Shown here: in pieces, positions 5,801-11,896 of the stretch
Numbering within the stretch: position 1 is the stretch's first letter
How the letters are laid out: each line of letters opens with the position of its first letter
Origin: Chloroflexota bacterium
Lineage (GTDB): Bacteria > Chloroflexota > Limnocylindria > P2-11E
Direction: 5' to 3'
Length of the DNA: 11,896 bases
NCBI GenBank assembly: GCA_013695575.1
Contig: JACDAF010000160.1
Location: 1-11,896 of the forward strand
Program-made: the position numbers and the translations under genes
The notes under the pieces: generated by a model
Told to the model about the DNA's origin: nothing
Database searches by the model: none
What the model saw: the letters and a program-made list of their open reading frames with translations, nothing else

Positions 5801-5828
5801 GCCTGTCGACGCTGGGCTCGCCTTCGGC

Positions 5829-6476
5829 TCACCCGACAACGTAGATCGTGAGGAAGAGGCCGATCCAGACGACGTCAACGAAGTGCCAGTAGATGCTCGC
5901 GGCCTCGACCGCGAGGTGGCGGTTCGCGTTGAACTGTCCCCTGAGCGCGCGCAGGAGGCACAGGCCGATGAACAACACGCCGCCGAACACGTGCGCGCCG
6001 TGGAAGCCGGTGAGCGTGAAGAACGTGGCCGCGAAGATCCCGTCCGCCGGCAGGAACCCAAGCCGCGTGTACTCGTAGGCCTGGCCGCCGAGGAAGACGG
6101 CGCCCATGAGGAACGTCGCCGCGAGCCACATCTTGAGCATCCGGCGGTCGTTCTTGCGGACGGCCAACACCGCGAGCTGCATGGTGAAGCTCGAGGAGAC
6201 GAGGATGATCGTGTTGATCAGCGGAAGCCCTTCCCAGCCCGGCTTGTGGCCGAACACCGGCTGCCACTCCGGGAGCTTCGTCCGCAGGTAGAAGTACGTG
6301 GTGAAGAGCGCGGCGAAGAACATCGCCTCGCTCGAGATGAACAGGATGATCGCCCACATGCCGCCGGAGAAGCGGGCCGGCTGTGTGTCGGCCTTCTCGC
6401 TCGTCTGCAGGCGCGCGACCGGATCGTCGGTCCGCCCGCGGACCACCAGGCGCTGGCGCGGCTTGATCGTCGCCAC
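5829..6476 (-). CDS. ctaE: Cytochrome c oxidase subunit III
   Basis: Subunit III of an aa3/caa3-type heme-copper oxidase, a membrane protein that stabilises the catalytic subunit I and its proton uptake. The 215 residues give five helices, the normal length for short bacterial subunit III. Family signatures are FISSEAMFFAALFTTYFYLR (with conserved Glu50), LTGFHGAHVFGG (155-166) and YWHFVDVVW (196-204). The start is GTG at 6476, one base after the stop of the upstream small membrane gene, so the two are translationally linked. The N-terminal 35 residues are polar and precede the first helix. The subunit I gene normally next to it is not present in this window. Confidence 0.95.
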   Translation of the reverse strand: MATIKPRQRLVVRGRTDDPVARLQTSEKADTQPARFSGGMWAIILFISSEAMFFAALFTTYFYLRTKLPEWQPVFGHKPGWEGLPLINTIILVSSSFTMQLAVLAVRKNDRRMLKMWLAATFLMGAVFLGGQAYEYTRLGFLPADGIFAATFFTLTGFHGAHVFGGVLFIGLCLLRALRGQFNANRHLAVEAASIYWHFVDVVWIGLFLTIYVVG

Positions 6477-6477
6477 G

Positions 6478-6726
6478 CTAGTGGCCGTGCCCGCCGTCCG
6501 TCTGATCGGACGCCTGACCGAACGTGCGCGCGTCGTCGATGAGCCACGTCACGAGCCCGAGCAGGAAGACGGCGCCCCCGACGGCGATGAGGATCGGGGT
6601 CGAGAGGAGACCGAAGCACGCGATCGTGACGCCAAGGGCGATGATCGCGGGGGACAGGCTGGGAGCGGGGAGATGGATGTCCTGCTCGTCGTCGTCGTGC
6701 GCATCGGTGGTGGTGTGGGCGGTCAC
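6478..6726 (-). CDS. Small two-helix membrane protein, cytochrome c oxidase subunit IV-like
   Basis: An 82-residue protein with two predicted transmembrane helices (about 25-42 and 45-63). An acidic/His-rich N-terminus (AHDDDEQDIH) and a short tail ending GGHGH flank them. Small two-helix subunits of this size commonly accompany subunit III in caa3-type oxidase operons (CtaF/CoxD-like); sequence conservation in this group is low, so the call rests on size, topology and location. The start is GTG at 6726, with a TACATT box ending 7 nt upstream and no Shine-Dalgarno, which fits a leaderless mRNA. The stop TAG (6478-6480) is one base from the ctaE start. It is divergent from ctaC. Confidence 0.7.
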   Translation of the reverse strand: MTAHTTTDAHDDDEQDIHLPAPSLSPAIIALGVTIACFGLLSTPILIAVGGAVFLLGLVTWLIDDARTFGQASDQTDGGHGH

Positions 6727-6733
6727 GCGACGA

Positions 6734-6739
6734 AATGTA
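6734..6739 (-). promoter_or_regulatory. -10-like box for the subunit IV/III unit
   Basis: TACATT on the minus strand, four of six TATAAT matches, ends 7 nt before the GTG at 6726. That places the transcription start at or within a base or two of the start codon. No good -35 was found. Confidence 0.4.
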
Positions 6740-6746
6740 CCCCGAT

Positions 6747-6775
6747 TTGGCGACCCCGCGAGGCTGCCCTAGTCT
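6747..6775 (+). promoter_or_regulatory. Promoter of ctaC, predicted leaderless
   Basis: TTGGCG (6747-6752) and TAGTCT (6770-6775) are separated by exactly 17 bases and each match the sigma-70-type consensus at about four of six positions. The ATG of ctaC at 6784 is 8 nt past the -10, so the mRNA would have a leader of 0-2 nt. This agrees with the lack of a Shine-Dalgarno before ctaC. Confidence 0.5.
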
Positions 6776-6783
6776 TGGCCGCG

Positions 6784-7821
6784 ATGACCTCCCTCGCCCG
6801 CCGGATGGCCATCGCCGTGCCCGCGGCGCTCATCGCGCTTTTCTCCCGAACGGTGGTCGCACACGCCGACGAGCCGTGGGTGAACGCGCCGGCAGGCGCC
6901 CTGACGCGCGAGATCCAGCCCGTCTACTGGATCCTCTTCGCCGCAGCGGTGGCCGTGCTCGTGATCGTTGACGGCGGGATCATCTACTCGGCGCTGCGGT
7001 TCCGCGATCGGCCCGGGCACGTCGCGAAGCAGTTCCACGGGCACAACATGCTCGAGCTCACCTGGACCGTCATCCCGACGATGATGGTGCTGTTCTTCAC
7101 GGTCATCTCGTTCCAGCGCCTCCAGTTCATCAACGACACCCGCACCGGCGCGCAGATGACGATCCAGGCCGAGGGGCGCCAGTGGTCGTGGGTCTACCAG
7201 TACCCGAACGAGGATCGCTTCAAGCTGAAGGACGGCACGTACCTGGTCGGCGCCGAGGAGATCCACGTGCCGGTGGGAGCGAAGGTGCGGATCGAGCTAT
7301 CCGCGGCTGACGTCATCCACGACTTCTTCGTGCCGCAGATCGGCGGGAAGAAGGACGCCGTGCCTGGCCGGAAGACCGAGCTCTGGGTGCAGGCGGATCG
7401 TGCCGGCGTGTACAAGGGACAGTGCGCCGAGTTCTGCGGGGACGGCCACGCTGACATGCTCATCGTCCTGCACGCGCACGAGGAGTCCGACTACGCGAAG
7501 TGGGCGGCGGATGCCGTGGCCTTCGCGGACCTGCTGAACGATCCGGAGACGAAGCGCGGCCGCGATGTCTTCATGGCGAACGCCTGCGTCGGCTGCCACC
7601 TCATTCGCGGCACGCAGGCCGGCGGCCGCGTGGGCCCGGAGCTCACGCGGATCGCCTCGAAGGCCGACATCGCGGGTGTCCTGCGCCCCGTGGACGTCGA
7701 AAATCTCAAGCGGTGGATCTCCAATCCCCCGGCTGTGAAGCCCGGGACCGCGATGCCGGTCGTGCCGCTCTCGCCCGAGGATCTCGACGCCGTCGCGAAG
7801 TTCCTCGCCGTCCTGAAGTAG
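6784..7821 (+). CDS. ctaC: Cytochrome c oxidase subunit II with C-terminal cytochrome c domain (caa3 type)
   Basis: Accepts electrons from cytochrome c or another donor and passes them through CuA to subunit I. The 345-residue protein has a signal-like N-terminus (1-28), two helices (about 47-69 and 92-111), and a periplasmic cupredoxin domain. The CuA ligands are all present: His179 in VIHDFF and CAEFCGDGHADM (Cys214, Glu216, Cys218, His222, Met225). A fused cytochrome c domain follows, with CVGCH (268-272) and a likely axial Met324 in GTAMP, which defines the caa3 type. The ATG at 6784 is chosen because the signal sequence starts there; the frame is open upstream over about 480 bases, but that part is antisense to the subunit III and IV genes. 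It ends 10 bases from the converging cupredoxin gene and is separated from subunits III/IV by a shared divergent promoter region. Confidence 0.95.
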   Translation: MTSLARRMAIAVPAALIALFSRTVVAHADEPWVNAPAGALTREIQPVYWILFAAAVAVLVIVDGGIIYSALRFRDRPGHVAKQFHGHNMLELTWTVIPTMMVLFFTVISFQRLQFINDTRTGAQMTIQAEGRQWSWVYQYPNEDRFKLKDGTYLVGAEEIHVPVGAKVRIELSAADVIHDFFVPQIGGKKDAVPGRKTELWVQADRAGVYKGQCAEFCGDGHADMLIVLHAHEESDYAKWAADAVAFADLLNDPETKRGRDVFMANACVGCHLIRGTQAGGRVGPELTRIASKADIAGVLRPVDVENLKRWISNPPAVKPGTAMPVVPLSPEDLDAVAKFLAVLK

Positions 7822-7831
7822 CGGCACGGGC

Positions 7832-8233
7832 TCAGTCCACGCGCAGCGAGGTCCGCATCCCGAGACCGTAGTGGCCCGCCACATTGCAGATGAGGACGTA
7901 CCGGCCGGGCTCCAGCGCCACGGTCAGCGCCGCCGTGCCGCCGGCGCGAAGCTCTTTCGTTCTCCCGACGAACCCCGGCTCCCCCGCCTTCGCCTTGCCC
8001 GCGTCGTAGGGCAGCTTGTCCGGCTCGAGGTCCGTGCGCAGGACCACGAGGTCGTGCGGCTGCGAGCCGCGGTTCCGGACGCCGAGCTTGGTCTCGCCGG
8101 CGCGCGCGGTCGGGACGTTGGTCACGACCTTGTAGTCGGTCATCTCGACGACCAGCTGCACATCGCCCGGCTGGAAGGCCGCGGCCTCGCCGCACGCCGC
8201 GATCACGAGGAGGCCAGCGAGCAGCAGCCTCAC
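7832..8233 (-). CDS. Cupredoxin-like (plastocyanin-type) lipoprotein
   Basis: A 133-residue secreted type-1 copper protein. The N-terminus is a short lipoprotein signal with lipobox IAAC (Cys14). The rest is a single cupredoxin domain with likely copper ligands His60 (GSQPHDL), Cys116, His121 and Met126 in ICNVAGHYGLGM, the C-x4-H-x4-M arrangement of blue copper proteins. It probably sits on the outer face of the membrane and carries electrons or copper, for instance to the caa3 oxidase or its CuA site. The start is GTG at 8233: its GTGA overlaps the TGA of the amidohydrolase by 4 nt, so it is the last gene of the oxidase-assembly operon. No separate Shine-Dalgarno is visible. It ends 10 bases from the converging ctaC stop. 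The electron-transfer partner is inference. Confidence 0.8.
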   Translation of the reverse strand: MRLLLAGLLVIAACGEAAAFQPGDVQLVVEMTDYKVVTNVPTARAGETKLGVRNRGSQPHDLVVLRTDLEPDKLPYDAGKAKAGEPGFVGRTKELRAGGTAALTVALEPGRYVLICNVAGHYGLGMRTSLRVD

Positions 8234-9483
8234 GTGGCGAGCGGGCCCGCGACTCGCTCACCGTCGATCCACACGGACTCGATGGTGCGCAGAGCGCCCA
8301 CCTCGGCCAGCGGATCCTCGCGCAGCACCACGAGGTCGGCGCGCCGGCCCTGCGCGATCTCGCCCAGGTCGTTTCGTCCGAGCAGCTCCGCGGAGGCGAG
8401 CGTCGCCATCCGGATCGCGTCGATCGGGCTCACCCCCGCCGATGCGAGCAGCCCGAGCTCGCGATGCTCGCCGTACCCGACGATGCGCTGCGACACGCCG
8501 GCATCGGTCCCGAATCCGATACGGACGCCCGCGCGGTACGCCGCCGACACGTTCGCGAGCGCGTCGGCGAGGTCCTGCCGCAGGCGCGGAAACTCCCGCT
8601 TCGCCCGGATGCTCGCGAGGTACTCCTCCGATCTGAGGAACGCGACGGCGCCGTCCGGCAGGTGGGCCACGACGGCCGGATCCTCGAGGAACGACGGCCG
8701 GTCGAGATAGACCACGTTCGCCTCGGGGACCGTGAGGGTCGGGATCACCGCGACGTCGTGCTCGTTCATGAGTGTCCAGAGCTCATCGTCGGCGACGCGA
8801 TCGCGCGGCATGTGGGCCAGCGTGCGCACGCCCATGCGCACGAGGTCCTTCGCATCGTCAACGCGGTACACGTGCGCGTAGGTGCGCAACCCGAGCCGCG
8901 CCGACGTCTCGATGACGACGCGCGCGGTCTCCGGCGCCATCTTCGGCAGCTGCCCGTACCAGTCGTCGTACCAGAGCTTCACGCCGGACGCGCCCCGTTC
9001 CCGCAGCTCGTCCAGCACGCGCAGGATGAAGTCCGGGTCGCTCTCGCGGATCGGCCCGGGCGGGTCGATGTGGAGGGGCGGCACGCCGCCCCGCACGCCG
9101 AAGCCATGCCCCGCCGTGAGGTAACGCGCCTCGCCCGGCCGGCGGTTTTGCACCACCTCGAACGCGTACGGGCGGTCGGTGCCGAGACCCTGCACCGTCG
9201 TCACGCCGAACCGCGGCCAGATCGCGAGGTCCCGGCGCGTTCGGGCCTCGTCGACGCCGTTCGGGTCGTTGCGGAACGACTGCATGAGACCCGGGTGCAC
9301 GTGCAGGCTGAGCAGTCCCGGCATCAGATGACGGCCGGCCAGGTCGACGGCGGTCGCGGTCGCGCTCCGGACGTGCGGGCCGATCGAGACGATCTCGCCG
9401 TCGCGCACGAGCACATCGGCCTGCCGCGCCGTACCGTGGCGCACGTCGACGACCCGCCCGTTCGCGAAGAGCGTCTCGCTCAT
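8230..9483 (-). CDS. Amidohydrolase-superfamily metal-dependent hydrolase
   Basis: A 417-residue cytoplasmic hydrolase of the amidohydrolase superfamily (imidazolonepropionase / Xaa-Pro dipeptidase-like subgroup). A beta-sandwich N-terminus leads to HVH (His61, His63) of the metal site. Lys169 in GVKLW may be carboxylated; His204 (AHVYR) and His224 (LAHMPRD) follow, and Asp327 sits in FGTDAG. The C-terminus ends with the family pattern GRRADLVVLREDPL. No signal peptide is visible, unlike many secreted relatives. The start is ATG at 9483: its ATGA overlaps the TGA of ctaG, and a good GGAGG lies about 10 nt upstream. The end overlaps the cupredoxin gene. It is thus embedded in a heme/copper oxidase assembly operon, where this family has no known job. 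A longer open frame up to 10413 is only a shadow over ctaG. Substrate unknown. Confidence 0.9.
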   Translation of the reverse strand: MSETLFANGRVVDVRHGTARQADVLVRDGEIVSIGPHVRSATATAVDLAGRHLMPGLLSLHVHPGLMQSFRNDPNGVDEARTRRDLAIWPRFGVTTVQGLGTDRPYAFEVVQNRRPGEARYLTAGHGFGVRGGVPPLHIDPPGPIRESDPDFILRVLDELRERGASGVKLWYDDWYGQLPKMAPETARVVIETSARLGLRTYAHVYRVDDAKDLVRMGVRTLAHMPRDRVADDELWTLMNEHDVAVIPTLTVPEANVVYLDRPSFLEDPAVVAHLPDGAVAFLRSEEYLASIRAKREFPRLRQDLADALANVSAAYRAGVRIGFGTDAGVSQRIVGYGEHRELGLLASAGVSPIDAIRMATLASAELLGRNDLGEIAQGRRADLVVLREDPLAEVGALRTIESVWIDGERVAGPLAT

Positions 9484-10280
9484 GTTCCTGCCTCCCTCCG
9501 CCGCTGCTCGTCCTCCTCGGACCCCAACCAATTGAAGAACGCGAACGATGCCCCGAGGAGGAAGATCATGTCGCCGGGTACCCACATGATCGCGCCGCCC
9601 GTGCGCTGATCGGTGAGCGGATCGATCCCGTAGGCGAGGGACGAGGTCTCGTAGTGGCGATAGAAGACCCGGGAGGAGAAGGCGAGCACGCCGCCGAGGA
9701 TCGTGTTCTGCGCGGCGCCCGCGAGCAGGAGGTACACGATGCGCGCGGGGTGCGGCAGCGGGGAACGGAACGGCAGCGGGTCGATGACGACGCCCCAGAA
9801 GAGGAGCGCCGTCGCGAGGTACCAGCCGTGCTCGACGCTGTGGAGGAGCGGATCCTCGACGGCCGCGTCGTAGACGCGCGGTATGTGCCAGTAGTAGAGC
9901 CCACCGACGTACAGGATGCCCGCGACGAGCGGGGAGCGCACCGTGTGCACGAGCGCACGCAGCGGGCGCCACCGCGCCACCGGTCCGACCACCCTCCGGC
10001 GGATGCCGGCAGGGATCCCGCGCAGCAGCGGGTTGACGGGCGCGCCGAGCAGCAGGAGCGGCGCCGCCACGATCGTGAGGAGCATGTGCTGGAGCATGTG
10101 GGCGCTGAAGAGCTCGTACGCGTACTGCTCCAGCTGTGTCGCGAGCGACGCCAGGACCACAAGGAGCCCGAGGTAGAACGCGGCCGTGCGCCGGCCCGGC
10201 CAGCGTCGGCTCGCGCGGACCCCCCGCGCGTACAGGAGCGCGAGAAGGATCGCGAGCGCGATGGTCCCGGCGGCGGCTAT
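9480..10280 (-). CDS. ctaG: Cytochrome c oxidase assembly protein CtaG (caa3_CtaG type), start unclear
   Basis: A multi-helix membrane protein needed to mature the copper centres of caa3-type oxidases. The hallmark ELFSAHMLQHMLL carries two conserved His residues. APLLLLGAPVNPLLRG and later LFWGVVIDPLPF fit the family, with about six to seven helices in all. The first ATG/GTG/TTG in frame is GTG at 10160 (226 residues), but that would begin inside helix 2. The 40 codons upstream (10161-10280) encode a typical first helix plus YARGVR and AAFYLGLLVV, which look conserved. No canonical start occurs in any frame over 10161-10280; the only boundary candidate is ATA at 10280, overlapping the ctaAB stop as ATAG. 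A near-cognate start, a -1 frameshift from ctaAB, or a sequence error are the options. The stop overlaps the amidohydrolase ATG by 4 nt. Confidence 0.85.
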   Translation of the reverse strand: MAAAGTIALAILLALLYARGVRASRRWPGRRTAAFYLGLLVVLASLATQLEQYAYELFSAHMLQHMLLTIVAAPLLLLGAPVNPLLRGIPAGIRRRVVGPVARWRPLRALVHTVRSPLVAGILYVGGLYYWHIPRVYDAAVEDPLLHSVEHGWYLATALLFWGVVIDPLPFRSPLPHPARIVYLLLAGAAQNTILGGVLAFSSRVFYRHYETSSLAYGIDPLTDQRTGGAIMWVPGDMIFLLGASFAFFNWLGSEEDEQRRREAGT

Positions 10281-11896
10281 GTGGGGATCGCGCTGTCGAC
10301 GACGATCGCCGTGAACAGCAGCGCGAGGTACAGCAGCGAGTAGAGGTAGAGGCCGCGCGCCAGCGCGCGGCGGCGCGGCTCAGCGCCCCGCACCAGACGC
10401 ACCGCGAACGCAACGAAGATCACGCCCAGCGCGAGCGCCGAGGCGAGGTAGATCGGGCCTGCCGCGCCGATGATGAACACAAGCATCGAGAGCGGGATGA
10501 GGCTCAGCGAGTACCAGAGGATGCCCCAGGTCGTCGCCTCGTCACCGCGCACGACGGGGAGCATCGGGACGCCGGCGCGCTCGTAATCGTCCTTGATGAG
10601 GATCGCCAGCGCCCAGAAGTGCGCTGGGGTCCAGAAGAAGACGATGGCGAAGAGCAGCCAGGCCGCGAGGTCGAGCGATCCGGCGACAGCCGCCCAACCT
10701 ACGAGCGGCGGGATGGCGCCCGCGGCGCCGCCGATGACGATGTTGTGCGTCGTCGTTCGCTTGAGCCAGAGCGTGTAGACGACGATGTAGAAGACCGTTC
10801 CGGAGAGCGCGAGCGCGGCCGCGAGCAGGTTCGCCCACATGGCGAGCACGCCGAAGGCCGCCAGGTTGAACACGACGCCGACGGCGATCGCGAGCGCGTT
10901 GGGGATCCGGCGCGCCGCAAGTGGCCGGCGGCGGGTGCGCCGCATGCGCTCGTCGATGTCGCGGTCGAAGTAGTGGTTCAGGCTCGAGGCCCCCCCGCTC
11001 GCGAGCGCCCCGCCGATGACGGTCGCGGCGAGCGGCAGCACCGGTGGGACGCCCTGCGCGGCGAGGAACGCGCCCCCGACCGCCGTGAGCAGCAACAGCG
11101 ACATGATCGCCGGCTTCGTAAGCGACACGACGTCGCGCAGGGTCTCGCGCGCGCCGACCGGCGGCCGCCAGGCGATGATCGCCAGCGCAACGGTCGCGCA
11201 CCACAGCGCAGAGGCCACGCCGGGATGCGCCGCGAGCGGAATGACGTTGAAGCCGGTGAGCGGGTTCGCGGCGCCGACGATCACCTGCAGCACGAACAGA
11301 CCCAGCGTCCACGCGGCCGCCGCCCCCGCCCCCGGGATCTCCCTGCGCCGACGCCACGCCGCGATCGCCGCGTAGACGATGAGGATCCCGACGGCCACCG
11401 CCAGGTAGCGATGCAGCATGTGGATCGCGGGCGCGCCCGTCGCCGGGAAGAGGAGACCGCCGTCGCACGCGGGCCAGCCCGTGCAGGCGGCGGTCGCGCC
11501 GCTCGCACGCACGTAGGCGCCGGACAGCTGCAGGAGATACGTCGCGCCCGCCGCGCCCGCGACGAGCCACGTCCACGCGCCCGCGCGGTCCGTCCGGGCC
11601 GGCCGGGCGAGGCGCGTCTCCACCAGCAGCGCGGTGAGCACGCCCAGGAAGAGCTGCGCATTCGCGAAGTGCAGGGTCACCCACTCGTGCGGCAGCTCGA
11701 GCCAGACCGTGATCGCGCCGAGGATCGCCTGCAGGAGGAAGAGCGGGACCGCCGCGAGCGCGAGCTTTAAGGCTCGACCGCGGTGATGGCGGAGGGCGAG
11801 GCTCGCCGTCCAGAGCACGGCGATGCCGGAGGCGAGCGCGAGTACGCGGTGGATCCACTCGATGACGGATCCCGCGGTCGCCAGGGGGAGGAGCTG
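10277..11896 (-). CDS. ctaA-ctaB: Fused heme A synthase (CtaA) - heme O synthase (CtaB), 5' partial
   Basis: One frame carries both enzymes that turn heme B into heme A for the oxidase. The N-terminal part (from the window edge to about 11155) is CtaA/COX15: heme-ligand His residues in EWIHR, TLHFANAQL, HMLHRY and AAHPG, and the conserved loop cysteines CTGWPAC. The C-terminal part (about 11150-10277) is CtaB, a UbiA-type farnesyltransferase, with the two Asp-rich motifs NHYFDRDID and KDDYERAG for prenyl diphosphate and Mg binding. The frame stays open to the right edge, so the true start and the first CtaA helix are outside; GTG at 11818 is internal. The two halves join through a short WRPPVGARET linker with no stop. 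The product order is reversed relative to the reaction order (CtaB acts first). The TAG at 10277-10279 adjoins the ctaG coding region. Confidence 0.95.
   Translation of the reverse strand, partial: QLLPLATAGSVIEWIHRVLALASGIAVLWTASLALRHHRGRALKLALAAVPLFLLQAILGAITVWLELPHEWVTLHFANAQLFLGVLTALLVETRLARPARTDRAGAWTWLVAGAAGATYLLQLSGAYVRASGATAACTGWPACDGGLLFPATGAPAIHMLHRYLAVAVGILIVYAAIAAWRRRREIPGAGAAAAWTLGLFVLQVIVGAANPLTGFNVIPLAAHPGVASALWCATVALAIIAWRPPVGARETLRDVVSLTKPAIMSLLLLTAVGGAFLAAQGVPPVLPLAATVIGGALASGGASSLNHYFDRDIDERMRRTRRRPLAARRIPNALAIAVGVVFNLAAFGVLAMWANLLAAALALSGTVFYIVVYTLWLKRTTTHNIVIGGAAGAIPPLVGWAAVAGSLDLAAWLLFAIVFFWTPAHFWALAILIKDDYERAGVPMLPVVRGDEATTWGILWYSLSLIPLSMLVFIIGAAGPIYLASALALGVIFVAFAVRLVRGAEPRRRALARGLYLYSLLYLALLFTAIVVDSAIPT

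Noticed and set aside
6298..6783. Long open frame upstream of the ctaC ATG, which would give a 507-residue protein
   Set aside because: It is antisense to the subunit III and IV-like genes and Arg/Glu-rich. The signal sequence and promoter place the ctaC start at 6784.
9484..10413. Amino-terminal extension of the amidohydrolase (727-residue frame)
   Set aside because: It is an Arg/Ala-rich shadow over ctaG. The ATGA overlap, Shine-Dalgarno and domain boundary all support ATG 9483.
10136..11770. A 544-codon plus-strand open frame opposite ctaA-ctaB
   Set aside because: Composition is almost only Arg, Glu, Asp, Gly and Ala, typical of the antisense of hydrophobic genes in GC-rich DNA. The opposite strand has unmistakable CtaA/CtaB motifs.

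Overview
The window is very GC-rich (roughly 70% by eye), gene-dense, and uses many GTG starts, stop/start overlaps and TAnnnT boxes just upstream of start codons (apparent leaderless transcripts). Together with a CtaA-CtaB fusion, a caa3-type oxidase subunit II and BlaI/M56 regulators, this suggests an uncultured Chloroflexota (for example the Limnocylindria group) or a deep actinobacterial relative. That placement is inference. No mobile element, tRNA, rRNA or CRISPR array was seen.

Left part (1-2341): a partial cysteinyl-tRNA synthetase family gene (-) runs off the left edge. It is tightly divergent from an M42-like metallopeptidase (+). After the peptidase comes a 545-base stretch without a normal gene. 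It holds a candidate promoter, a 15-codon ORF with a perfect Shine-Dalgarno, a chain of potential RNA hairpins, a 13-bp terminator-like stem, and two copies of an ~85-bp repeat.

Middle part (2342-5660, all -): from upstream to downstream, an EamA/DMT permease, then an overlapping ArsR-like / BlaI-like / M56 metalloprotease regulatory module, then a JAMM (Mec-like) peptidase. Further copies of the same ~85-bp repeat fill the gap between the M56 and JAMM genes and touch the stop or start codons of both.

Right part (5829-11896) is devoted to aerobic respiration. A short - unit encodes a small membrane subunit (subunit IV-like) and cytochrome oxidase subunit III. It is divergent from ctaC (+), a caa3-type subunit II with CuA and cytochrome c domains. 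The catalytic subunit I gene is absent from the window. Facing ctaC is a - operon with tight overlaps: a ctaA-ctaB fusion (heme O and heme A synthesis, cut by the right edge), ctaG (oxidase copper assembly), an amidohydrolase, and a cupredoxin-like lipoprotein.

The observations most worth following up are: ctaG has no canonical start codon covering its conserved first helix, and the end of ctaB carries a CCCC run just before its stop in the -1 relation to ctaG; the structured short transcription unit at about 1829-2149; the gene-boundary repeat family; the three-gene ArsR/BlaI/M56 module; and an amidohydrolase embedded in a heme/copper oxidase assembly operon.
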